A stretch of 64,000 bases of DNA from Kiritimatiellia bacterium (GTDB lineage Bacteria > Verrucomicrobiota > Kiritimatiellia > RFP12 > UBA1067): assembly GCA_017403825.1 (NCBI GenBank), contig JAFRDO010000043.1, positions 1 to 64,000 on the forward strand, read 5' to 3'. The first letter of the stretch is position 1; every line of letters begins with the position of its first letter. Of the stretch, positions 20,001 to 27,069 are shown piece by piece. The notes below the pieces were generated by a model, which was given only the letters and a program-made list of their open reading frames with translations, searched no databases and had not been told where the DNA came from. Both the position numbers and the translations under genes were made by a program.

Positions 20001-20392
20001 ACGCGTCCCAACCAGAAGTCGCCGTTCAGTCTGGGATTATCACGCTCGGTATTGCTGTTCAGCACGACGCCGGGGTACGGGTCGTCATAGATGCCGTAGA
20101 AGCGCACCAACCTCTCATCGTCATTGTTATTGCTGTTGTCGTCTCCCGTCAAGCCCCAATCTGGGTTGGAATTGAAGTCGCCCTCCAGTTCTTCGATCGC
20201 TTTTGCAAGGGCCGAACGCACCAGATAGCGCGCAGCGACGTTGCGCCGGAGGTAGCTCGACGGAATGCGGCTGGAACGCATGTAGAACGAGAACCCCACG
20301 GCTGAGACGACCATGAACGACAGCATGCCGAGCACAATCAGCAGGGCAGAGCCAGGCTTGAAACCTCCCAAACCTATGTACTTCTTTCCCAT
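17045..20392 (-). CDS. Very large GspK/PilX-like minor pilin protein
   Basis: A 1,115-residue protein with an N-terminal hydrophobic helix (GSALLIVLGMLSFMVVSAVGF, about 14-34) preceded by a basic stretch. An SSYLRRNVAARYLVRSALAKAIEEL helix follows, the arrangement seen in GspK/PilX minor pilins. A section with DMFDINRLRANVP...GLDRITLASLC resembles the helical GspK domain. It is far longer than GspK (about 320 residues). The rest (about 300-1,115) is rich in Asn, Asp, Gly and Thr, without a domain I recognise. It lacks Glu at +5, as GspK does, and could cap a pseudopilus. It sits 1 nt after the 151-residue pilin gene. Confidence 0.75.
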   Translation of the reverse strand: MGKKYIGLGGFKPGSALLIVLGMLSFMVVSAVGFSFYMRSSRIPSSYLRRNVAARYLVRSALAKAIEELEGDFNSNPDWGLTGDDNSNNNDDERLVRFYGIYDDPYPGVVLNSNTERDNPRLNGDFWLGRVFMPFGPVESTDATVPTLTLEALAYLPPAIIDDVRRLSRLTRTASWRPFPYDAGRYAYCAVNVSDMFDINRLRANVPRNSGLDRITLASLCAKSFGEPTDLDDSAVTDLDTILEKVEQKGKLYGNVVPFTSIADFNVVAGSGQYAPFMDFIGTSMRGPLQNLGESSRTANAMFITDTWWLPPVTDDKTMVFDLGSNAQPFKDYNASSLLATLTSLNNTDGVDKLYEKNLGLGIACLYDYLDSDSKPISLFIPTVEAVPMVVGIGHPAGLQPSLGEIGNQVKTQVPNLFGKARDSDGNEVDVNNIVIDRLCRPFGITSFGNRVTVTAVVICPFKRLKTEERTKDYTIRGLLRVWLAPDGMGCRGIANNLYPEPADWKNGEVRYGVATFLSDSRTMSSFNRDIQTTADAIVDGAEVTLTFSDLDVQMPIYYKVEEVNPRADGYTGAIPDGKNFQNAYSSFGDLNNVPKALRPLTVNGGIDRAWQDLAQKANFNTAVPYPNGVTELDVTKLPDAYRLYAAVWVQVMDGNQVVDMVPACAKDDPIWLGANLPNPDSNLYNRWCGDDIPLLNFKSAADIKYEDIETTLVAQPAFTEWKALYAVDPRYNFAPEDWFSDDKSEAASKSEWMKFLGLNGTTSKVMGQDGRDRDIFMFVSDQEYLQSIGELQFLPRLDVFDGSASFNSGDYTPNFNGKPFSDRKASDTIEGGNFNNFANGSRFWKTYTAFDNDGNGTMEINPYSMQYNGKTVSVLSGSGGFKLNPFSDDDRVVTAALIGTPFDYYVASTNYDHYTQAGVQNNLVSEAYGGNTDLTKMMNELSFGKSQLAEMSSDELFEIAGAISDVFRQRAHRGSTDWVTGWNSLMWQEIAGNRINDDNKTFIDPSLTLAKPLHGVDRKYLYSFWRDCFDNRQQLFLIFVRAEPSSVGGGSLSRASSQLGARAVALVWRDPAVPEKNAASRVNRSAISSLSALLNVREQCPPHRTRVLFYHQFD

Positions 20393-20393
20393 C

Positions 20394-20849
20394 TCACTCC
20401 TTCTCCTCGTCTAAAAGCCGATAGAAGTTTGGTAGACTTGGAGCCGTCTGGTAACCAGAACTGCTCGGCGGCGTGATGGCACCGGCCCTCTTTATCATGA
20501 ACTCGTATGGATTGCCCCATGGGTCAAGTATCTGCCCGTTGCTGATCTGCGCGTTGTAAAGGATAGGCACCTGCTCGCCGCTATCTGAATCCTCGCCGCC
20601 AAGAATCATAGACAGTGACGTTTTCGTGGCTTCCTTCCAGCTGCCCGTTGCGTAGTTCTTCAGCGAACGACCCTTGGCGTAGTTCTCGAAGGCAAGAATC
20701 GCGTTAGTCATCTCCTTGGCGTCCTGAGTCGCCCTGGCAATCTGTGCGCGGCGCCGCGCCTGGCTCATGCTCGAGCCGACGGCACCTGTGAGGACGGCGA
20801 TCATGCCGATCACCACCAGCAGTTCTATCAAAGTGAAGCCGCGCCTCAT
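20394..20849 (-). CDS. Small pseudopilin, GspG-like
   Basis: A 151-residue class III prepilin. MRRGFTLIELLVVIGMIAVLTG has a leader cleaved after Gly, Phe at +1 and Glu at +5. The C-terminal part contains QILDPWGNPYEFMI, the DPWGxPY motif of major pseudopilin GspG. Among the cluster members this is the best candidate for the major filament subunit. It overlaps the upstream gene by one base (TGATG) and ends 1 nt before the GspK-like gene. Confidence 0.88.
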   Translation of the reverse strand: MRRGFTLIELLVVIGMIAVLTGAVGSSMSQARRRAQIARATQDAKEMTNAILAFENYAKGRSLKNYATGSWKEATKTSLSMILGGEDSDSGEQVPILYNAQISNGQILDPWGNPYEFMIKRAGAITPPSSSGYQTAPSLPNFYRLLDEEKE

Positions 20850-21391
20850 CAGTTTACATCCTCCGGGAAGGTGTTGATGTCATCGGCAGTGTTCAGCTTC
20901 TTGTCTGGTCCTCTGCTGCGCACGCCGACGACAAAGGCGCTGCCGCCCTGAACCGTGCCTGAGCCAACGCCTGTGTTGGCTCTGCCGACGCGTGCATCCT
21001 GCATGCCGAACTGTATCGCCGATGCCTCGCCCCAATCAATCCGGTCGTAGAGACGGCCCGAACAACCCCTGCTGATGCTGTTGGCATTAAGCTTGCCACT
21101 TCCGCCCCAATTCCTAAAAATCGACACTGTGCGATATTCTATTTGACGGCTGTCGCTTGAACCGGCCCCCGCCTGGGACGTAGTCTGCCCGAGACCGGGC
21201 AATGCGTCATCTTCTATGTCGTGATAGGTGCCGAGGCGGACGCGCACGCGGTCAAGCTCGACGACGCCCGCGACGCCAGTTCGCCATGCGATCGACGACT
21301 GGTTGAAGATCATGGTCAGTATGGTGACGAGCATCGAGAGCAGAAGCGACGCCACCAGCAACTCAAGCACGGTGAATCCAGAACGCTTCAC
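20849..21391 (-). CDS. Minor pseudopilin, GspJ-like
   Basis: A 180-residue prepilin with MKRSGFTVLELLVASLLLSMLVTIL (cleavage Gly-Phe, Glu at +5), followed by a Ser/Trp-containing stretch and LDRVRVRLGTYHDIEDD, the kind of R/E-rich helix found in GspJ. The C-terminal half is Gly- and Ser-rich and carries no domain I recognise. The start overlaps the upstream gene by 4 nt (ATGA). Confidence 0.78.
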   Translation of the reverse strand: MKRSGFTVLELLVASLLLSMLVTILTMIFNQSSIAWRTGVAGVVELDRVRVRLGTYHDIEDDALPGLGQTTSQAGAGSSDSRQIEYRTVSIFRNWGGSGKLNANSISRGCSGRLYDRIDWGEASAIQFGMQDARVGRANTGVGSGTVQGGSAFVVGVRSRGPDKKLNTADDINTFPEDVN

Positions 21392-21966
21392 TGATCCGTC
21401 CTCCCCTGGAAATGAACTTCAGTGTAATATACCGGCTGGCTCATTAACGCTTCGCGTCGCCGGCTCGCCCGAAACGCCAGCGAGATAGCCGAACCCTTGC
21501 GCGTCGCGACAAGCCCGTAGTAATAGCCGGAACTGACCGCCGGGAAAGACCCCTTATACTCTGCCGGAGCCTCCCCGACGATTCGGTCAAAGACTTGCCT
21601 GGCCAAGCTGTTACACCCGGAGGCGACGCGATACGACTCGTATCTGCCGTCATTGTCGGAGTCCAGTTTCGAGACGTAGGCCACCCAGCCGCCATTCGGC
21701 GCAAGCCCGTTGCAGCCATAACTGTTGTCCACCTGGGGCACGGCATTGCACCAACCGCTCCACGTCATGTTGGTGGCGGAAAGCCCCGCCACGAGCGGCG
21801 CGAAAAACGCATCGGCGAGACCGGCGGAAGCGACGTCCTCCTCGCTCTGGCGGCTTTCGCGGAAACCCAGCGAGTACAGCGAAACCATGCCCAGCACACC
21901 CGTCGCCATGATGAAGATGGCGAGGTTTACTTCCATAAGGGTAAAAGCCTGTCTCATGCGCTTCAT
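21388..21966 (-). CDS. Minor pseudopilin, GspI/PilV-like
   Basis: A 192-residue prepilin with a short leader, MKRMRQAFTLMEVNLAIFIMATGVLGM. The FTLMEVxLAIxI...GxLG pattern is typical of PilV/GspI proteins. A helix (ESRQSEEDVASAGLADAFF) follows, then a globular domain without a known family. It overlaps its neighbours at both ends by 4 nt. Confidence 0.8.
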   Translation of the reverse strand: MKRMRQAFTLMEVNLAIFIMATGVLGMVSLYSLGFRESRQSEEDVASAGLADAFFAPLVAGLSATNMTWSGWCNAVPQVDNSYGCNGLAPNGGWVAYVSKLDSDNDGRYESYRVASGCNSLARQVFDRIVGEAPAEYKGSFPAVSSGYYYGLVATRKGSAISLAFRASRRREALMSQPVYYTEVHFQGRTDQ

Positions 21967-22856
21967 TTGGCATTGTCTCCGGAGCTGGAAGCCGTGCCAG
22001 CCTTGTGATGCGCCCGCAGTACGCCGCTAGCGTCCGTCCGGCACGCCCAGATGTCAATTGACTTGTTCGCGGAAAAGTTGGCGGGATTAAATGTAAACGT
22101 GTCGGCTATTACAATGCTTCCCACTCTCGCCGGAACTTTGCTCCCGAACAAGAACCCTTCCGGAAGACGGATCGTCTGGAACTCAAAACCGTAGCCGCTG
22201 CCAACCTGCCAAGTCGGCTCTCGATCGCTCATGTTAAGGTTATAAAACGCGCAAGCGCGGATCTTAGGCATTTTATTAACCAACAGCTCTTTTTGCAATT
22301 CTTGGACAGACGCGTCACTGCTCAACTGGGCACCTTCGCCTTCACTCAGCCGGTCGCCCCATGATGTGAACGAATACGCCGCGCCGATGTCATCATTGTC
22401 ATACACCGCATCTGCAACCACCGAATACTGCATCTGGACCTCGTCAGTGTCGTCAAAACGCCAAAGACGCATTCCCTTGCCGTTCTCCAGCTTGGACTTT
22501 TCTGTCTGCCTGTCATAGCTACGGTCTAAGTCACCGAACTCGTCGTAAAGGTATCTGCCCTGCACGCACGTGATGCGCCCGTAGCGACGAATCGCCACGG
22601 CCTCGCCCACTATTACGGCATTCTCGTCCTCCGATGCCTCACGAAGCATGCGGTTGTAGCAGAAGACCGCCGTCGGCACGCGGTCGACCATGGCACGCTC
22701 CTTGGCGGCCTTCAGCAGCGCACTGGCGGCGTCGACCGCACCACGTTCCGCCATGCCGCGCTGGAGGGCGTTATAACCGTTCGTAGCGGCAACGCCGAGG
22801 AACGCCATGATTCCCACGACGACCATCAGCTCCATCAATGTGAACGCGCGGCGCAT
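21963..22856 (-). CDS. Pilin-like protein, GspH/FimT-like N terminus
   Basis: A 297-residue prepilin with MRRAFTLMELMVVVGIMAFLGVAA followed by AALLKAAKERAMVDRVPTAVF, which matches the GspH/FimT layout (a helix and then a strand beginning R-x-P-T). It is longer than typical GspH. The ATG at 22856 is preferred over an upstream TTG that would overlap the previous gene. GGGAG lies 12 nt upstream. Confidence 0.78.
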   Translation of the reverse strand: MRRAFTLMELMVVVGIMAFLGVAATNGYNALQRGMAERGAVDAASALLKAAKERAMVDRVPTAVFCYNRMLREASEDENAVIVGEAVAIRRYGRITCVQGRYLYDEFGDLDRSYDRQTEKSKLENGKGMRLWRFDDTDEVQMQYSVVADAVYDNDDIGAAYSFTSWGDRLSEGEGAQLSSDASVQELQKELLVNKMPKIRACAFYNLNMSDREPTWQVGSGYGFEFQTIRLPEGFLFGSKVPARVGSIVIADTFTFNPANFSANKSIDIWACRTDASGVLRAHHKAGTASSSGDNAK

Positions 22857-22864
22857 CTCAATCG

Positions 22865-23515
22865 TCACTCCCAATCTACAGGATAAGTCTTGTCTGGATG
22901 CTTGCGCGACACGCTAACGGAATCCGTCTGCGAATTGTACGTTATCCAGAAGCGGCAGAACTTGCCGTTGGTGCGACCTTGCCAGCCGAACGCCATGTTA
23001 TTGAGCGAAATGTGCACCTTCGAGTCCTTGTTGGCGGCAAGCGAAAAGTCTACGCCATTGATGCATTGCTTGTCGCCGCAGTAAGCCGTGCAGTTCCGGT
23101 CGCCGTGCACGTCAAAGCAGCCGTCTCCGCGCACCCTGCTCGCGTTCGCCACGAAAAGCGCCGTAGCGTCGACGAGCGGACGCGACGCACCAGTTCCGAC
23201 GGACTTGCGGACGACTTCGCGGAGTATCTGGTCGCCTTCGGTGGCGGTGAAGGTGTACTTGATCTTGTTGCCCATGTTGCCGCTGCGCGACTCTATCACC
23301 TCCGGCCAGCGGCCCTCTTGCGCGTAGTACGCCGCAATCGCCTGCTGCAGGGCGCTTGCCATCGCCTGGGCACGGCGCGTCCGCCCGTTCTTGATCGACC
23401 CCGTGGCGGCCGTAGTCACGATGCCGAGCAAAATGCCGATGATTGAGATCACCACCAACAGCTCGACGATGGTGAAGCCCGCCGACAGTCCCTTGCCTCT
23501 GGTCCCTCTCGTCAT
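22865..23515 (-). CDS. Pilin-like protein (prepilin-type cleavage/methylation)
   Basis: A 216-residue prepilin. Its long basic leader ends SAG before FTIVELLVVISIIGILLGI. It then has RAQAMASALQQAIAAYYAQEGRWPE, a GspG-like helix and loop, and a C-terminal domain with four cysteines (about 135-160, CFDVHGDRNCTAYCGDKQC), which could form disulfides in the periplasm. The start at 23515 has GGAAAG upstream; an earlier TTG is possible. It follows the previous gene by 13 nt. Confidence 0.78.
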   Translation of the reverse strand: MTRGTRGKGLSAGFTIVELLVVISIIGILLGIVTTAATGSIKNGRTRRAQAMASALQQAIAAYYAQEGRWPEVIESRSGNMGNKIKYTFTATEGDQILREVVRKSVGTGASRPLVDATALFVANASRVRGDGCFDVHGDRNCTAYCGDKQCINGVDFSLAANKDSKVHISLNNMAFGWQGRTNGKFCRFWITYNSQTDSVSVSRKHPDKTYPVDWE

Positions 23516-23528
23516 CTTTCCAGCCCCC

Positions 23529-24182
23529 TTACTTCTCAACCTGCTGACGGCTCCAGCTGTAGCAGTTGTCGCGCTTCAGCCCGTCTGAATACTTCCATAT
23601 CTTGCCGTCACGTCCGCAGCTCCACGCCACGGCGGAAGCACGGATCTTCAGCGTTTCGCCGCCGACTGAAGCATTAACGTAACCAAGGCCCTCGGTATCG
23701 ACGGCGAAATGTATGCGGTGGTCCCTGATCGTGCCGCCAGACGGCACCGCCGTGCCGTCCGAGACTCCCTTGTTGCCCTTGCGTTTCACCGTGTCCTGTC
23801 CCCATGGCGTGAGGATGCCGCACCTATCGGCGCCTACTGTCTTCTTCGTGCTGCTGTCGTATGTCAGCGTCATCGCGTTTCGCTTCGCCAGCTCGTAGGC
23901 CACATCGGCCGTCATCTCGCCGTCGCGGCTGCCGTTGCTGATTACCCGTCGCGGAAAGCTGCTCTCGCGCTGGTAGATTGCCTCTAGCGCAGTCGCCACG
24001 TTGCTCACGACCTCGCGAGCGCGGGCTTGCTGAGCCTTCTTGGTCGCCGACGAGAACGTGGTCATTCCCGCGCCGATAAGAATGGCCAGGATTCCCATCA
24101 CCACAAGCATCTCAATCAGGGTGAAGCCAGAAAGCGCCCCACCCCTTACCTTTCTAAATCTTCCAAACCTCTGTACCTTCAT
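23529..24182 (-). CDS. Pilin-like protein (prepilin-type cleavage/methylation)
   Basis: A 217-residue prepilin. The basic leader MKVQRFGRFRKVRGGALSG is cleaved before FTLIEMLVVMGILAILIGAG. The helix SSATKKAQQARAREVVSNVATALEAIYQRESSFP is GspG-like. The remainder ends in a Trp-containing segment (SCGRDGKIWKYSDG), which also appears in related pilin-like proteins of this phylum-level group. The start at 24182 leaves a 14-nt gap to the operon's first gene. Confidence 0.78.
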   Translation of the reverse strand: MKVQRFGRFRKVRGGALSGFTLIEMLVVMGILAILIGAGMTTFSSATKKAQQARAREVVSNVATALEAIYQRESSFPRRVISNGSRDGEMTADVAYELAKRNAMTLTYDSSTKKTVGADRCGILTPWGQDTVKRKGNKGVSDGTAVPSGGTIRDHRIHFAVDTEGLGYVNASVGGETLKIRASAVAWSCGRDGKIWKYSDGLKRDNCYSWSRQQVEK

Positions 24183-24196
24183 ACCTCTACACCTTC

Positions 24197-25369
24197 TCAA
24201 TTCTTCATATGCACGATATCGTCGGCCATCCATTGCTGTGCCGTCGCGCGGTCTCTAAGCCTTGACAGCTCCTCGTCCGTCACCCACGGCGGGAACGTCT
24301 TGCCGTTCGGCCCCGCGCTCCACAGCGTGTAGGTCTGATGCGGCGATGGCGAATAGTAGTAGAATTCATGGTACCAACCGTCCACGACCGTCACGTTGTC
24401 GAGCAGATACTGCCCCGAACTGCTGCTGCTGGCACCGCTCTGCGAATTGCCTGACGAGTATACCACAGGATCGGTCGTGTCGGCAGAGACCGAAACGGAA
24501 CCGTGGATATCATCGCGAAGGCGTACGCCATAGACGTATCGGTCCTTCGAGCTAAGGACAATGCCCTCTAGGTTAGGCAGCCAACGCGCACAGACAGACT
24601 GTGACGGCAGGGCCGTGATCTTCCAACCGTCGGTTTTATTCCACCTTTCATTGATCACGGTTGCCCAGTCGAGATACGGCTGCCCGGTTGTAAAGTCGCA
24701 CGGCAGTTCGTTATGCATGCCCCACTGATTCTGTTCCGTGAAGAATCCCACGAACTCGCTCGGCGGAGAATTTTCAGAACCCGAAGGATAGAAGATAACC
24801 AGGAGACGCGGCAACAGGTAGCTCATAAGCCCGAGCTTAAAGACCTGCGCATGAGACCATGACGAATATTTAGCCTTGTCTTTTATCCGACTGCTGTCGG
24901 TAAGGGCACTGAAGCCACCCTTGAGAACCGGGTTGTTCCTGAATTGCGCGTAACGGGCCTCGCTGGAGTTGGCCTTTTCCATCAGCAACCTGGCTATCTC
25001 ATCGACATAGTCGGCCATGCTCTTGTTCGAGAACGGAAAGCTCATTCCGACCGGCTGGCTGCGGCAGGCGGCTTCTACGCGCTTCCATTCCAGGTTGTCC
25101 ATATGAAGGTCTTTTTCGGTCTGCTGTATGCCGTGGAGGTCGACCTGGTAAGTGTAGTCGCGGCTGCCGTGCAGGCCGACCGGCGGATAGCTGCCGTACG
25201 CGGCGTAATAGCCCGAAAGGCAGTTTTCGAGCCGCTGCATGCGGTTGATAGTGCGTGACTTGTATGTCGATTCCGAACCGACGCTGCCGAGGCGGAAGGT
25301 AACCGCCATCAGCGTGACGATCACCACCACAACAACAAGCAGCTCGACGAGTGTGAATGCCCTTCTCAT
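24197..25369 (-). CDS. Pilin-like protein, first gene of the pseudopilin operon
   Basis: A 390-residue prepilin-type protein with MRRAFTLVELLVVVVVIVTLMAV, a short leader followed by the conserved helix with Glu at +5. The NRMQRLENCLSGYYAAYGSYPPVGL segment after it matches the GspG-type helix and loop. The C-terminal half carries LWSAGPNGKTFPPWV, a SAGPDG-like element common in GspG-type pseudopilins. It is the largest of the pilin-type members apart from the GspK-like protein. It heads the operon, 10 nt after a TATAAT box. Confidence 0.8.
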   Translation of the reverse strand: MRRAFTLVELLVVVVVIVTLMAVTFRLGSVGSESTYKSRTINRMQRLENCLSGYYAAYGSYPPVGLHGSRDYTYQVDLHGIQQTEKDLHMDNLEWKRVEAACRSQPVGMSFPFSNKSMADYVDEIARLLMEKANSSEARYAQFRNNPVLKGGFSALTDSSRIKDKAKYSSWSHAQVFKLGLMSYLLPRLLVIFYPSGSENSPPSEFVGFFTEQNQWGMHNELPCDFTTGQPYLDWATVINERWNKTDGWKITALPSQSVCARWLPNLEGIVLSSKDRYVYGVRLRDDIHGSVSVSADTTDPVVYSSGNSQSGASSSSSGQYLLDNVTVVDGWYHEFYYYSPSPHQTYTLWSAGPNGKTFPPWVTDEELSRLRDRATAQQWMADDIVHMKN

Positions 25370-25379
25370 GCCAAGTGAG

Positions 25380-25388
25380 ATTATACCA
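25380..25388 (-). promoter_or_regulatory. Extended -10 promoter of the pseudopilin operon
   Basis: TGGTATAAT (minus strand) ends 10 nt before the ATG at 25369. No other promoter-like element was noticed until the end of tatD, so it may drive twelve genes over 13 kb. It lies in the short gap after the VWA gene. Confidence 0.7.
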
Positions 25389-25422
25389 CAAGTCTGCGCC
25401 TCTCGGCAAGCGAGAACGTCGC

Positions 25423-27069
25423 CTATTTCGCGTGCGAACCAAGCCTCCGGTCGATTGCCAGTTCCTCGTTCCAGGAGGTCGCGACTGACGGATCGGCTGG
25501 CGCCGCTCCAAGCTGCAGTTTGAAGAAGCCCTCGTAAGCGTCCTTGCCGTTCAGGCCCTTCAGCGAGAACGCGACCTCCTTCGTGCCGGACGGCACCCGC
25601 CCGACGAATGAAATTGTCTCGCCGCGATAGAGGTTGCGCAGGAGCCTCGGATACGCCTCGGCGCGCGTGCCGGACGCGAACACGATGCGCAGGTCGGTCA
25701 GAACAGGGTCGCGGAAGCGCTCGGTGAGACTCTCTATGCCGCTACCGGCCCTCCGCCGCTGCCAACCGTCGAAGATGAGGCTCTCGCCACGGTTGCCGCG
25801 AGTGAGCACGTCTATGAGCGCACGGTTGGCCGACGTCTTCACCCCGTACATGTAGACGGAGACCAGCCCGTCGTTGAGCGCCGTGAACTTGGACAGTATC
25901 TCCCCGGTGTCGCTCACGCCTTCGTTCGCCTCGCCGTCGGTGACGACTAGCGCGATCAGCGGGCGCGTCGGGTCGCGCGGCAGCGTAAGGACCGAGCTGA
26001 TCGTCGAGAACACGTCCGTGCGCCCGTGCGCGGCGAGGTTGTCGATCCACTTGTCCGCAGCGTCGAAGGAGGCCTTCGTGCATTCCTGCCATTGGCGGAA
26101 CGCATACGAGAACTTGTCGCGGAACGCGACGAGGTTGAAACGGTCGTCGGAGTTCGCCGCGCTGCGCAGTATCCGCCGCGCCGCGCCGCGTATCGACGCC
26201 ATGCGGTCCTTGCCGATGGACCCGGACGCGTCAATCAGCACTACGAAGTCCTTGGGCACGACCGACAGCGACGAGCGGGGCGAGAGCATAACGCGAAAAT
26301 ACGTCCAGCCGTCCTTGGCGGTCGCAGTCATGACGGCGTTGACAGCCTTCGAGAGCTCCTTGGCGTCCTCTGCTGCGACAAGCGCGCTCACGGCCTTCTT
26401 CTCTGCGGCGACGACTTGCTCGTCGACCTTCTCGTAGACTTCCGACGCCGGCGTGAACGTAGGCGGCGGAGCGGCGCGCGACGCCTCTTCGCGCAAGATC
26501 TTCGCCGGCTCAAGGGACTCGACCGGGTCGCTGGCAGCGACGGCAGACGGCACTGACGGCGGAGGCGGAACCTCGCGAACCACGGTCTTCGGAACCTCAA
26601 TGGAGAACGTCGGCGCCGAATTCGCCGCCGCCGCGGCCTCGGGCGTCTCGATGCGCGTAATTGGAACGGCAACGCCTCCCACGGCGTCCTTGCCGCCGGT
26701 CTTCACGGGACTCACGTCAAACACCGGGGCCGTCGGGGGCGGCGGCACGGTATCGTCCACTGCCGACGGTGCCGGCGCGTCCGGCGCACGGACGGGCCCG
26801 TCGGCCACTGCCTCAGCCACGGGGACTGACACGGTGGCGACAGGCGCGTCCTTAGCCGCCTGCAGATCCTCCAGCGCACCGATTCCGACCGTATCCGGCC
26901 TTTGCTCCGCCTTGACGACGCGCATCGGCGGGTGGCGGGCGTGCCTCGTCGCATCGGTCACGACGTGCGTCATGACATGGGGCCGCACGAGCAGCATCAG
27001 CGCGACGTGTATCGCCACCGATGCCGCGACTGCCACAAGCACGGCTTCCTCGCGGCGCTCCTTCGTCAT
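25423..27069 (-). CDS. VWA-domain protein with a TonB-like N-terminal anchor
   Basis: A 548-residue protein in the TonB position of an exbBD operon. Residues 1-28 resemble the TonB anchor: a short charged cytoplasmic tail, then a helix containing Ser17-Val-Ala-Ile-His21, which matches the S-x3-H motif (Ser16, His20) that TonB needs for coupling to ExbB/ExbD. Residues 60-215 are rich in Pro, Ala and Val, like TonB's periplasmic spacer. Residues 275-440 form a von Willebrand A domain with a metal-ion site (DASGS, 280-284, plus TDVFS and VVTDGEAN). No TonB C-terminal domain is present. The best reading is an energised envelope protein in which a VWA domain replaces TonB's receptor-binding domain. 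It overlaps the TPR gene by 4 nt. Confidence 0.82.
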   Translation of the reverse strand: MTKERREEAVLVAVAASVAIHVALMLLVRPHVMTHVVTDATRHARHPPMRVVKAEQRPDTVGIGALEDLQAAKDAPVATVSVPVAEAVADGPVRAPDAPAPSAVDDTVPPPPTAPVFDVSPVKTGGKDAVGGVAVPITRIETPEAAAAANSAPTFSIEVPKTVVREVPPPPSVPSAVAASDPVESLEPAKILREEASRAAPPPTFTPASEVYEKVDEQVVAAEKKAVSALVAAEDAKELSKAVNAVMTATAKDGWTYFRVMLSPRSSLSVVPKDFVVLIDASGSIGKDRMASIRGAARRILRSAANSDDRFNLVAFRDKFSYAFRQWQECTKASFDAADKWIDNLAAHGRTDVFSTISSVLTLPRDPTRPLIALVVTDGEANEGVSDTGEILSKFTALNDGLVSVYMYGVKTSANRALIDVLTRGNRGESLIFDGWQRRRAGSGIESLTERFRDPVLTDLRIVFASGTRAEAYPRLLRNLYRGETISFVGRVPSGTKEVAFSLKGLNGKDAYEGFFKLQLGAAPADPSVATSWNEELAIDRRLGSHAK

